Part shown: positions 27,275-36,057 of the stretch, in pieces
Numbering within the stretch: the first letter of the stretch is position 1
How the letters are laid out: every line of letters begins with the position of its first letter
NCBI RefSeq assembly: GCF_904846185.1
Contig: NZ_CAJGZQ010000018.1
Coordinates: 16,411 to 80,410 of the forward strand
Reading direction: 5' to 3'
Length of the DNA: 64,000 nt
From: Psychrobacter immobilis
GTDB taxonomy: Bacteria; Pseudomonadota; Gammaproteobacteria; Pseudomonadales; Moraxellaceae
Made by a program: the position numbers and the translations under genes
Notes under the pieces: model-generated
Database searches by the model: none
The model's input: the letters and a program-made list of their open reading frames with translations, nothing else
Told to the model about the DNA's origin: nothing

Positions 27275-28687
27275 CTATTTAGACCGACCAATGCCCATAT
27301 AGTCACCTACCAGACTATCGATCTGCAATCGTGTCAGTGCATTTTGCGCATCAAATACTGGCATCGCGTGTTGATTAAGCTTGGTAATATCTAGTTGATC
27401 TTGTGGCGACCAACTAACGATAAAAATCGCCTGTGCGGCATTTAGCTGCTGATAAGGATTATTAATCAATTGCAGTAATGATTGCTGCTGATAAAGCATG
27501 GCAAGTTCATCTTGTGCTTTATCGCTATACACTAAAGTACGAATATTATAAGACCATAATAACGCTAGCAATGGATGTATGGCTGAGCCTGCGGTACGTC
27601 CTGAGCCTGATTTATAACTACCGCCCCAAATCATCACCGTTTTATTGTCAATAAACCCATCAAAATATTGCCAGAATTTGCGGAATATCAGCTCTTTTTG
27701 ATCTTCGTTGATGTGCATGACTGACTGCAGCAGCGGCATATCTAAACTGTGCGTTTGGCTGGACTGCTGTAACTTAGCCAGTTCAGTGGGTAGTGTGTTA
27801 CCACCAAAGCCCCAGCCTGCTTGCAGATAACTGCTGCCGACCCGCGCGTCTAGCCCCATGATACGACTGACTTGCTTGATATCTACCTGTTGACTGTCCG
27901 CCAAGCGTGACATCTCATTCATAAAACTCACTCGCGTCGCCAGCATCGCCATGATACTGCTACGGGCAAACTCTATCGTTGCGATATCAGCGTGATGAGC
28001 GGCACGCGCATGCTGCATTAACGGCGTCAATACTTCTAGATGCTGGCTACTGTTGGCTGTTTTTTCACCAAGCAACCACAGTGAGGGATTTAACATTGAG
28101 CTATAAGCATCACCATCTTGCAAGAATACAAACGGCACATAGTAGACCCACGCGCGCTGCAAACGCTGAGCCAGTGCTGAGACAACCCCTAGTTTCTCAA
28201 TGCCACTTATAATCACGGGTAGCGATTGCTGATGGCTATGGTTGAATGCGGTAATCCAGCTGGCTTCTGCCCATACTGGCTTGATACTGTCTAAAAACAA
28301 CCAATAAAGCGCAACGGTGCTTTGGTCGTCAATCTCATTGCTCTCATTGATGTGACGACTGTCACTAAAATTTGTCGTTTCATAATATTGTATTAACGTG
28401 TCAGCGCTAGCCGGTAATGCTGTACTAATTATAACCTGCTGCTGCTCATACATCTGCCACAGTGCTTGCAAATGATGCTCAAAGCCGTATTGCTGTATTT
28501 GCTGCGTCAATAGCTCAATATCTGCATAAAGATGCACGCGCTGACCGAGACTTGCCAGCACCACGGCGCTAGTAATGGCCTCAATGCTATGACCAATAAG
28601 CACACAAACTTGCTTGCTTGCAGTGCTTTGTGGTTTAGATTCATGCGTATATTTAGGTGTATTGTCATTTATAAAAACAGCGCTCAT
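27275..28687 (-). CDS. UDP-glucose dehydrogenase-like protein, catalytic residues lost
   Basis: A 470-residue protein in the position of ugd within the galE-galU-pgi block. The UDP-glucose/UDP-sugar dehydrogenase middle domain is recognisable (MLATRVSFMNEMSRL, then GLDARVGSSYLQAGWGFGG). However, the catalytic Cys of the GFGGSC motif is Thr298 (GFGGNTLPTE), the catalytic Lys is Arg242 and the usual Asn is Met246. The N-terminal GxGxxG NAD loop is also degraded (VLIGHSIEAIT). The reading frame is intact. It is likely a pseudoenzyme or a protein with a new role, rather than an active dehydrogenase. Confidence 0.75.
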   Translation of the reverse strand: MSAVFINDNTPKYTHESKPQSTASKQVCVLIGHSIEAITSAVVLASLGQRVHLYADIELLTQQIQQYGFEHHLQALWQMYEQQQVIISTALPASADTLIQYYETTNFSDSRHINESNEIDDQSTVALYWLFLDSIKPVWAEASWITAFNHSHQQSLPVIISGIEKLGVVSALAQRLQRAWVYYVPFVFLQDGDAYSSMLNPSLWLLGEKTANSSQHLEVLTPLMQHARAAHHADIATIEFARSSIMAMLATRVSFMNEMSRLADSQQVDIKQVSRIMGLDARVGSSYLQAGWGFGGNTLPTELAKLQQSSQTHSLDMPLLQSVMHINEDQKELIFRKFWQYFDGFIDNKTVMIWGGSYKSGSGRTAGSAIHPLLALLWSYNIRTLVYSDKAQDELAMLYQQQSLLQLINNPYQQLNAAQAIFIVSWSPQDQLDITKLNQHAMPVFDAQNALTRLQIDSLVGDYMGIGRSK

Positions 28688-28727
28688 GCGTTCACCTTTA
28701 ATGATTATCGACTTAGTAGCAAAACGA

Positions 28728-30395
28728 TCAAGACAGCTGCTGAATGTGTTTTAACAGCTGGTTAGTGGAGCTGTCAAACTGACTCTCACCTGCTTGCTGC
28801 ATGGCTTGATGTACAGACTCTGCCATTTGCTTGCCCATCTCGACGCCCCACTGATCAAATGGATTAATATCCCAAATGCTGGCCATGACATAGACCTTAT
28901 GTTCATAAAGCGCAATCAGCGCTCCCAAACTATGCGGCGTCAGCTCATCGATCAGCAATGTCGTTGACGGCTGATTGCCACGGTAATATTTATACTTATC
29001 CGCAGCAGAAGCTACTTGAACCTCAGACTCTTGAAGCGCGGCATTACCAAAAGCCAGCACTCGGCTCTGTGCTAGACAATTGGCCAGAGACAGCTCATGC
29101 TGCTGCTGTAATGGCGCGTTTTGCGATTGACCACTATAACGGCGCACACAAGCAATAAAATCACAAGACACTTGCTGTGTACCTTGATGTAGCAACTGAT
29201 AAAAGGCATGCTGCGCGTTAGAGCCTATCTCGCCCCACAGAATCGGACAGGTATCATAATCAATATGATCACCGTGTTGAGTGACCGATTTACCATTACT
29301 CTCCATCTCAAGCTGGGTTAAGTAGCTTGGTAAATAGCTAAGCCGACCATCATAGGGCAATACGGTATGAGCATTTACCTGTAAAAAGGTACCGTTCCAA
29401 ACAGCAAGCAAACCCAACAATACTGGTAAGTTTTCTGCAAAATCTGCTTTGGCAAAATGCTCATCCATACTATGAGCCCCAGCCAATAACGCTTTAAACC
29501 CAGCCATCCCGATACGAATAGCAATAGCAAGACCAATCGCCGACCATAAAGAAAAACGCCCACCAACCCATTCCCAAAGCTGTAGCTGATGCTCAGGATG
29601 GATACCCCAAGCACTCATTTTTTCACTATTAGCGGAGATACCAATAAAGTGGCGGCGTAGCACACTATCTTCAGTACCTGCACGCAGCTTGGCAGTGGCA
29701 AGCAGCCATGACAATGCTGTCTTAGCATTAGATAACGTATCAACCGTGCCAAATGACTTGGACGAGATGATAAACAAGGTCGTTTCAGGATTGAGGTGCT
29801 TCAGCAAATTATCAAGCTGAGTACCGTCCATATTAGAGACGAAATGTACTTCAATGTCGGTATCTGCCCACTCATCTAGCGCGGTCGTCGCCATAAGCGG
29901 CCCAAGGTCAGAGCCACCAACGCCAATATTGACCACATCCGTGATGGCTTTACCAGAAAATCCGCGCCATGTACCACTACGGACACGTTCAGATAAACGT
30001 GCTACTTGCGACAGACTATCATGCACATCAGCGACGACATTTTGCCCATCAACGTCTAGTTTGGCAGACTCTGGCAATCGTAGTGCTGTATGCAAGGCAG
30101 CACGCTCCTCGCTGGTATTGACCATCGCACCTTGCAGAAGTGCATCAATCCTTGTGGACAATTCACAGCTTTCTGCTAGCTGCAACAGATTTACCAGCAC
30201 CTGCTCATCGATACATTGCTTGCTATAGTCCATATATAGCGCGCCAGCTTGCATGCTAAAGCGCGTTGCACGACTGTCATCTTGCGCAAACAAGGCTGCC
30301 AATGACCATGGCTGCTTTGCTAGCGTTTGTAGCTGCTGCCAGTATGTAGAGTTACGAGCACTGTTATAAGCGCTATTGCCTTTTATCTCAGCCAT
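28728..30395 (-). CDS. pgi: Glucose-6-phosphate isomerase
   Basis: A 555-residue enzyme that interconverts glucose-6-P and fructose-6-P. Signatures: VVNIGVGGSDLGPLM, FIISSKSFGTVDTLSNA, VGGRFSLWSAIGLAI (PROSITE-type site), the active-site Glu region GEIGSNAQHAFYQLLHQG and the catalytic Lys in DQWGVEMGKQMA. It lies 40 bp downstream of the ugd-like gene start and only 3 bp from galU, so galU-pgi-ugd-like are probably one transcript feeding glycan synthesis. Confidence 0.96.
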   Translation of the reverse strand: MAEIKGNSAYNSARNSTYWQQLQTLAKQPWSLAALFAQDDSRATRFSMQAGALYMDYSKQCIDEQVLVNLLQLAESCELSTRIDALLQGAMVNTSEERAALHTALRLPESAKLDVDGQNVVADVHDSLSQVARLSERVRSGTWRGFSGKAITDVVNIGVGGSDLGPLMATTALDEWADTDIEVHFVSNMDGTQLDNLLKHLNPETTLFIISSKSFGTVDTLSNAKTALSWLLATAKLRAGTEDSVLRRHFIGISANSEKMSAWGIHPEHQLQLWEWVGGRFSLWSAIGLAIAIRIGMAGFKALLAGAHSMDEHFAKADFAENLPVLLGLLAVWNGTFLQVNAHTVLPYDGRLSYLPSYLTQLEMESNGKSVTQHGDHIDYDTCPILWGEIGSNAQHAFYQLLHQGTQQVSCDFIACVRRYSGQSQNAPLQQQHELSLANCLAQSRVLAFGNAALQESEVQVASAADKYKYYRGNQPSTTLLIDELTPHSLGALIALYEHKVYVMASIWDINPFDQWGVEMGKQMAESVHQAMQQAGESQFDSSTNQLLKHIQQLS

Positions 30396-30398
30396 CAG

Positions 30399-31283
30399 CT
30401 ATTCATCTTCTGCTAATTGCTGCTCGGCAAAATAGATAAATGCTTGCATATATGAGCGCATATCGCCTGCATCATAGCTGTCGCCGCGCATGGTCGTGAC
30501 ATTCACACCGTATTCACTAATCAAGGCATCAATGGCATCGGTCAGCTGAATTTCACCACCGACCGAGGCTTTGGTATTGGCCAGATAGTCAAAAATGTGA
30601 TTGCTAAAGACATAACGACCAACGACTGCTAACTTAGAAGGAGCATCGGCTAAGTTAGGCTTTTCTACAAATCCTGCCACTTTAAAGCTGGCATTTATAT
30701 TTGCTTTATCATCTTCCCTATTCACTTCACTAAACGCTTCATTCAATTTGGCAATACCATATTTATGCACATCTTCATCAGCAACTTTATCGACCAATAT
30801 CTGTGAATGGTTGTCTTCAGCAAAAGCATCAATCATAAAGGCTAAGTTATCAGCAGCCATATCGCCCGTAAAAGGATCAAGCACAACATCGGGCAATAAT
30901 ACGGCAAAATCATGCGCACCAATAATGGGGCGAGCCGCGAGTACGGCATGACCCAAACCTAAAGCTTTGCCCTGACGTATCATCGAAACTGTCACATCTT
31001 CTGGTAACCAGTTCAAGCTATCGGCTAGCTCATCTTTACCTTTATGACGCAGTTGATTGTCCAGCTCGGCATTGATATCAAAGTAATTCTCGATCGCGCT
31101 CTTTTGTGCATGACCAACCAAGACAATATGCTTAATACCAGCAGCAATCGCCTCTTCGACGACATAGTGAATAGCAGGACGATTACCAAGTGGCAATAGC
31201 TCTTTTGGCACAGATTTAGACAATGGCAACATACGGGTACCAAAGCCTGCAACGGGAATAACGGCGTGGGTGATTTTTTTCAT
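30399..31283 (-). CDS. galU: UTP-glucose-1-phosphate uridylyltransferase
   Basis: A 294-residue enzyme that makes UDP-glucose. Nucleotide loop: VIPVAGFGTRMLPLSKSVPK. Next come YVVEEAIAAGIKHIVLVG, VAVLLPDVVLDPF (metal-binding Asp) and VAGFVEKP. The EIQLTDAI sugar-binding segment is also present. The gene is tightly linked to pgi (3-bp gap) and 53 bp downstream of galE copy 1. It supplies substrate to galE. Confidence 0.96.
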   Translation of the reverse strand: MKKITHAVIPVAGFGTRMLPLSKSVPKELLPLGNRPAIHYVVEEAIAAGIKHIVLVGHAQKSAIENYFDINAELDNQLRHKGKDELADSLNWLPEDVTVSMIRQGKALGLGHAVLAARPIIGAHDFAVLLPDVVLDPFTGDMAADNLAFMIDAFAEDNHSQILVDKVADEDVHKYGIAKLNEAFSEVNREDDKANINASFKVAGFVEKPNLADAPSKLAVVGRYVFSNHIFDYLANTKASVGGEIQLTDAIDALISEYGVNVTTMRGDSYDAGDMRSYMQAFIYFAEQQLAEDE

Positions 31284-31336
31284 AATTTCTAAACTGTATT
31301 AAAAGAGAATAAGATAAAGGTTGTATTTTATAAAGT

Positions 31337-32383
31337 CTAAGCTAGATTATAGCCATTCGGATTCATACTTTGCCAACGCCAGCTATCTTGGCACATCTCA
31401 GTAATTGATAATTTTGCTTGCCACTCTAACAGGTTTTTCGCTTTATCAGCACTGGCATAGCAACTAGCAATATCTCCAACTCGGCGATCTGTAAATTGAT
31501 ACGGAATTGGTTGTCCATAAACTTTAGAAAATGCTGTTACTAACTCTAATACAGAAGTGCCTTTACCTGTTCCTAAATTAATAGGTAAAAATCCTACTGA
31601 ATCTCTTTTTCCTGTATTTATTTGACCTTCTAAATAATTCAGCGCAGCAACGTGACCTTGTGCCAGATCAGTGACATGGATAAAATCACGCACGCCAGTA
31701 CCATCAGTAGTTGGATAGTCATTACCAAAAATATTAAGTTTGGCAAGCTTACCAACAGCGACTTGTGAGATATAAGGCATCAAATTATTTGGAATGTCGT
31801 TCGGATCTTCACCAATCTGCCCTGATGGATGCGCCCCTACTGGATTAAAGTATCTCAAAGGGATGAGATTCCAGCTTTCATCCGATACAGCAAGATCTTC
31901 TAATATGTGCTCAACTACCAGCTTGCTCTGACCATAGGGATTGGTACAAGAGCGCGGTGAATTCTCGTCAATAGGCAGCGATTCGGGATCACCATAAACC
32001 GTTGCTGATGATGAAAAAACGAGGTTTTTGACATCATACTCAGCCATCACTTCTAGCAAGGTAATGGTACCACTGACGTTGTTATTGTAGTACAGCAATG
32101 GCTTGGCAACAGATTCTCCAACCGCTTTAAGACCTGCAAAGTGAATCACGCCGAAGAAATGATGAGATAAAAATACTTGTCTAAGTGACTCAGCATCGCG
32201 AATATCGCCTTCGATAAACTCAATAGGCCGACCAATGAGAGCCGAGACACGATTGATAGCTTCACGACTACTATTAGATAAGTTGTCGTATACGACAATA
32301 TCATAGCCTGCTTCATGCAAGGCGATACAGGTGTGTGTACCAATATAACCCGCACCACCCGTGACCAATATTTTATTTTTCAT
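31337..32383 (-). CDS. galE: UDP-glucose 4-epimerase, copy 1
   Basis: A 348-residue extended SDR that interconverts UDP-glucose and UDP-galactose (possibly also the N-acetyl forms). NAD loop: LVTGGAGYIGTHTCIALHEA. Catalytic Ser in VFSSSATVYG, Tyr/Lys pair in NPYGQSKLVVE. Then PLRYFNPVGAHPSG and VRDFIHVTDLAQGH. By eye it differs from the second copy at 45439-46494 at about 19 positions of roughly 346. The DNA is also nearly the same, in the same orientation. It marks the left border of the accessory glycan locus. Confidence 0.95.
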   Translation of the reverse strand: MKNKILVTGGAGYIGTHTCIALHEAGYDIVVYDNLSNSSREAINRVSALIGRPIEFIEGDIRDAESLRQVFLSHHFFGVIHFAGLKAVGESVAKPLLYYNNNVSGTITLLEVMAEYDVKNLVFSSSATVYGDPESLPIDENSPRSCTNPYGQSKLVVEHILEDLAVSDESWNLIPLRYFNPVGAHPSGQIGEDPNDIPNNLMPYISQVAVGKLAKLNIFGNDYPTTDGTGVRDFIHVTDLAQGHVAALNYLEGQINTGKRDSVGFLPINLGTGKGTSVLELVTAFSKVYGQPIPYQFTDRRVGDIASCYASADKAKNLLEWQAKLSITEMCQDSWRWQSMNPNGYNLA

Positions 32384-32394
32384 AATATCGACCC

Positions 32395-32425
32395 ATTATT
32401 TTCCGAAGTTATTATTTTCCGAAGT
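32395..32425. repeat. Tandem 15-bp repeat in a divergent promoter region
   Basis: ATTATTTTCCGAAGT occurs twice (32395-32409 and 32411-32425), one base apart, so the period is 16 bp. It lies in the 161-bp space between galE copy 1 and the divergent KpsC-like gene, a likely place for operator sites. No palindrome is obvious inside the unit. Confidence 0.55.
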
Positions 32426-32544
32426 AAGTATTCGTTTTTACTCGTAAATGCAACTATACTGGGAACGATAAAACATTGCCAACGTAAATGCCCCAATCAT
32501 GCCTATCTGCTCTTCAACTATCAATCTAAGCCAACCATCATATT

Positions 32545-33528
32545 ATGAAATTTAATGCTTACATCCGACCGCTATTATCAGGTTATTATAAACATAATCG
32601 TCAGCCAAAACAGCGTTTAGCGTTAGTCGTTGGTATGCTGCCATGGCAAGATTTGGTTGGTGATTGGGTATTGGAGTCGTCGTATATTCAAATACAACGG
32701 CATTTTGATAAGCGCTACTTCGCTATATGGTTAAAGCCATTTATCAAGCGTGTAAACCCTGTTATCTATATTTGGGGTTATAAAGCGCCTGATTATTTTA
32801 TTGACTATATACGTGAGCAAGAGTTAGATATCTTCTTCTTAGAAGATGGTTTTATTCGTTCTGGCCCTGATGATGAAAGTGGTGCGCCGCCATTATCTGT
32901 CGTGATGGACAGTCAAGCACCCTACTTCGATACCACTCGCCCAAACGATTTGACCGATTTAATTGCCAACTTTGACTTTGAACAGGATGGTTATGATGCG
33001 GCACTAGCGCAAGAAATGCTGGACTATTACGTTTCTCATCGCGTCAGTAAATATAATCATCAGCCTTATGTCGATATTGCACCAATATATGGCGTTAAAG
33101 ATAAAAAACGTATTTTGGTTTTAGGCCAAGTGCCACATGATGACTCACTAAAATACGGTGGCGGTATTGGCATTACGCTACTCGACGTGGTTAATCGAGC
33201 TATTGCAGAAAACCCTGATGCACAAATTATTGTCAAACCACATCCAATGACATTAGATGACCGCTCTATTGTCAGTGCCCTCACTGAGCTAGATTGCCTC
33301 ATACTGACTCAATCTATTCACCTAGTTGATGCGTTAGAGACAGTCGATCATGTATATACGATTACGTCATTGGGTGGATTTGAGGCACTGCTAAGAGAAA
33401 AAAAGGTCACCGTATTAGGTCAACCTTTTTATAACGACTTATGCACTGATCATATAAAATCAAACACACCATTACTTTCTCAGCTATTTTATATCTGCTA
33501 TTATGCCTATATTCTTAATTACCACTAA
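32545..33528 (+). CDS. KpsC/LipA-type capsule glycosyltransferase domain, C-terminally truncated
   Basis: A 327-residue protein of the capsule beta-Kdo transferase/export family. Recognisable: FLEDGFIRSG, PLSVVMDSQAPYFDTTRPND, KRILVLGQVPHDDSLKYGG, IIVKPHPM and TITSLGGFEALLREKKVTV, followed by LGQPFY. In relatives GQPFY leads into a conserved AGWGLT segment and a further C-terminal part. Here the sequence turns at once into an unrelated hydrophobic 31-residue end (SQLFYICYYAYILNYH). It is probably a remnant from recombination at the left edge of the locus. No clear ribosome-binding site is seen. Confidence 0.75.
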   Translation: MKFNAYIRPLLSGYYKHNRQPKQRLALVVGMLPWQDLVGDWVLESSYIQIQRHFDKRYFAIWLKPFIKRVNPVIYIWGYKAPDYFIDYIREQELDIFFLEDGFIRSGPDDESGAPPLSVVMDSQAPYFDTTRPNDLTDLIANFDFEQDGYDAALAQEMLDYYVSHRVSKYNHQPYVDIAPIYGVKDKKRILVLGQVPHDDSLKYGGGIGITLLDVVNRAIAENPDAQIIVKPHPMTLDDRSIVSALTELDCLILTQSIHLVDALETVDHVYTITSLGGFEALLREKKVTVLGQPFYNDLCTDHIKSNTPLLSQLFYICYYAYILNYH

Positions 33529-33576
33529 AATAGCCAAACTCTCTTATCTAATTAATTCATACCAAAAGGTCAGTCA

Positions 33577-34836
33577 ATGAATTCTAAAAAAATCGCCATC
33601 ATAGGCTTAGGTTACGTAGGTCTACCACTAGCTTGTGCGTTTGCAAAACAATATGATGTTATAGGCTTTGATATAAATAAAACACGTATTAATGAATTAT
33701 CTAATAATATTGATAAAACTAGAGAAGTGACTAGCGAATACCTCCAAAATACTTCTCGCCTTACTTTTACTTCTGACACTAATGACCTAACCGCAGCGAA
33801 CGTATTTATTATTACTGTACCAACACCAATTGATGATAATAACTTACCAGATTTGTCCCCATTGGTTAAAGCTTCGCAGATGCTAAGTAAAGTTATTAAG
33901 CTAGATGATATTGTTATATATGAGTCGACAGTATATCCAGGTGCTACAGAAGAGGTATGCATTCCTGAATTAGAGAAATCTGGTTTAATGTTGAATGACG
34001 ACTTCGGCGTAGGATATTCTCCAGAGCGTATCAATCCAGGCGACAAACTGCGCACAGTAGAGAATATATTGAAGGTCACTTCAGGTTCAAACTCTTACTA
34101 TACAGATATAGTAGATGAATTATATAGTTCGGTAATTACCGCTGGCACATTTAAAGCTTCTTCTATCAAGGTAGCTGAAGCATCTAAAGTTATCGAGAAT
34201 ACCCAACGTGACGTCAATATTGCTTTGATAAATGAGTTGGCTCTTATCTTCAACGAGGTTGGCATTGATACTCATGAAGTCATAGAGGCAGCTGCAACTA
34301 AATGGAACTTCATTAAGCTTATGCCTGGCTTAGTAGGTGGGCATTGTATTGGCGTAGATCCTTACTATTTGGCGCACAAAGCATCATCTTTAGGATTAAA
34401 TCCCAACTTGATTTTAACTTCTCGTGCAATAAATAACTCTATGAGTAAGTTTGTTGCTGAACAAACCATCAAAAAGCTTATCTCGTATGGGAAAAATATT
34501 AAAGATGCCCGTATTTTACTGTTAGGAGTTACCTTTAAAGAAAACTGTCCTGATGTGAGAAATACAAAGGTAACAGATATTGGTATTGAGCTTGAGAAAT
34601 ATGGTGTAAGAATGACTTATTCCGATCCTTGGGTTGCTGAAGAAGATTGGGATCATTTAAATGTTGATCATGTAGATTATAAAGATATTAAGGAAAATAG
34701 CTTCGATGCCGTTATCGTAGCAGTTAACCACTCAGAATTTGTTGGTGAAGACGACAAAATCGATAGCTTCTGTACTCAGCCTAAAGTAGTCATCGACGTC
34801 AAAGGCGCATTAGTGAACCCAGACTGGCGTTTATAA
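33577..34836 (+). CDS. UDP-HexNAc 6-dehydrogenase (TviB/WbpO type)
   Basis: A 419-residue nucleotide-sugar dehydrogenase that oxidises C6 of a UDP-N-acetylhexosamine to the uronic acid. NAD loop: IAIIGLGYVGLPLACAFA. The catalytic Lys region is SIKVAEASKVIENTQRDVNI, and the catalytic Cys is in LVGGHCIGVDPYYLAH, intact here in contrast with the protein at 27275. The C-terminal domain has LGVTFKENCPDVRNTKV. The best fit is the TviB/WbpO group. It is 3 bp from the next glycosyltransferase gene, so it is co-translated in an operon. Confidence 0.93.
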   Translation: MNSKKIAIIGLGYVGLPLACAFAKQYDVIGFDINKTRINELSNNIDKTREVTSEYLQNTSRLTFTSDTNDLTAANVFIITVPTPIDDNNLPDLSPLVKASQMLSKVIKLDDIVIYESTVYPGATEEVCIPELEKSGLMLNDDFGVGYSPERINPGDKLRTVENILKVTSGSNSYYTDIVDELYSSVITAGTFKASSIKVAEASKVIENTQRDVNIALINELALIFNEVGIDTHEVIEAAATKWNFIKLMPGLVGGHCIGVDPYYLAHKASSLGLNPNLILTSRAINNSMSKFVAEQTIKKLISYGKNIKDARILLLGVTFKENCPDVRNTKVTDIGIELEKYGVRMTYSDPWVAEEDWDHLNVDHVDYKDIKENSFDAVIVAVNHSEFVGEDDKIDSFCTQPKVVIDVKGALVNPDWRL

Positions 34837-34839
34837 TAC

Positions 34840-35931
34840 ATGACTGAAATTTTGAAAGAGTTTGAACACTATATTCAAACTCAGCAATATGATAACGCAG
34901 ACTCTTTAATTGAGAGTCTGCTACAGAATAGTGTTATTGCTAATTTGGAAAGAAGAGAGGCACTTACGTTTTTATATAGAATAGGCTATGTCTATCCTGA
35001 AACAACTTTAAAACTATGCGACCAAAGAAATGATATTCCCAGACCATTCAAAGATACTTTAAGAATGGCTTTAGGCGATACTCCTTCCCTACGTCTTTAT
35101 AGCCACGCAGATACTCTTGTCTCCATAAAAACTGCTTTAATGAGGCATAAGCCATGGCTGGCAAAAATATTTGTTTATAGATTTTATCGTCAATACGGGC
35201 TACAGCCTATCAATTTAGTTAAAGACAATAAACTTACTATCGGTAATAATCATAAAAAACTAAAAAAAATTAAAAATACTCAGACAGTTAGTATTATCGT
35301 TACTACTTACAACTCTGCAAAATTTGTAGAAAACTGTATAGACTCTCTACTAAATCAGACGGTTAATAATATTGAAATTATCGTTGTAGATGATGCTAGC
35401 ACTGATAATACTGTAGAAATACTTAAAAAGCATTCATCTATAAAAGTCATTGAATTGAATGAAAATCGTGGTACATATTATGCTAGAAATATCGGTATAC
35501 AATACTCATCTGGCGAGTTTATAACGTTTCAAGATTCAGATGATTGGTCACATCCAGAACGCATAGCCCGGCAACTATTACAACTAAATAATAATCCTAA
35601 TACTGTAGCTAACTTTTCTAACTTTTTTAGAGTAGATGAAAAAACAGGTCTACCGAGCTGTCGACAAAACTATCCACTTTTGAGGCTTAATATCTCTTCA
35701 ATGATGATTCGTAAAGAAATACTAGAAGGTGTTGGTGGGTTTGATGACAAGCATAGAGTAGAGTCGGATAAGAGATTGCTCAATAAGATTCTCTCAAATT
35801 ATGGAGAAAATGCTGTTAGCTATATTAAACTTCCTTTGGCAATTGGTTTATTACGAAAAAACTCCTTAACAACTTCTAAAGATTCAGGGTTCGATAAGTA
35901 TGGTAACTCCTCTATCAGAAAATTATTATGA
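34840..35931 (+). CDS. Family 2 glycosyltransferase
   Basis: A 363-residue cytoplasmic glycosyltransferase. Residues 1-145 are a helical extension without a recognised domain. The GT-A domain begins at VSIIVTTYNSAKFVENCIDS and has IEIIVVDDASTDNT, then ENRGTYYARNIGI and the metal-binding FQDSDDWSHPERIA (DxD). Its domain is similar to the GT2 encoded at 40317-41552, which shares the N-terminal extension design. The acceptor and donor sugars are unknown. The stop codon shares ATGA with a short reading frame. Confidence 0.88.
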   Translation: MTEILKEFEHYIQTQQYDNADSLIESLLQNSVIANLERREALTFLYRIGYVYPETTLKLCDQRNDIPRPFKDTLRMALGDTPSLRLYSHADTLVSIKTALMRHKPWLAKIFVYRFYRQYGLQPINLVKDNKLTIGNNHKKLKKIKNTQTVSIIVTTYNSAKFVENCIDSLLNQTVNNIEIIVVDDASTDNTVEILKKHSSIKVIELNENRGTYYARNIGIQYSSGEFITFQDSDDWSHPERIARQLLQLNNNPNTVANFSNFFRVDEKTGLPSCRQNYPLLRLNISSMMIRKEILEGVGGFDDKHRVESDKRLLNKILSNYGENAVSYIKLPLAIGLLRKNSLTTSKDSGFDKYGNSSIRKLL

Positions 35932-36014
35932 TTATGACCATAAACGATGAGGAATATAAAGAACTCAATAATCAATTACTACAATTAGAAAAGAGTAAGA
36001 TATGTTTTAAATAG
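35928..36014 (+). pseudogene. 28-codon frame overlapping the GT2 stop, possible gene remnant
   Basis: The frame starts at an ATG that shares ATGA with the GT2 stop and reads MIMTINDEEYKELN, then QLLQLEKSKICFK and a stop. It is charged and looks coding, but is very short. It may be the head of a former downstream gene cut off by rearrangement, or a coincidence. Confidence 0.25.
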
Positions 36015-36057
36015 AAAACTATATAGTTTACATTCATTAATATTTATAATCTAGAGT

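Noticed and set aside
32384..32544. Possible RfaH/ops (JUMPstart) element before the glycan genes
   Set aside because: No GGCGGTAG-type sequence could be found there.
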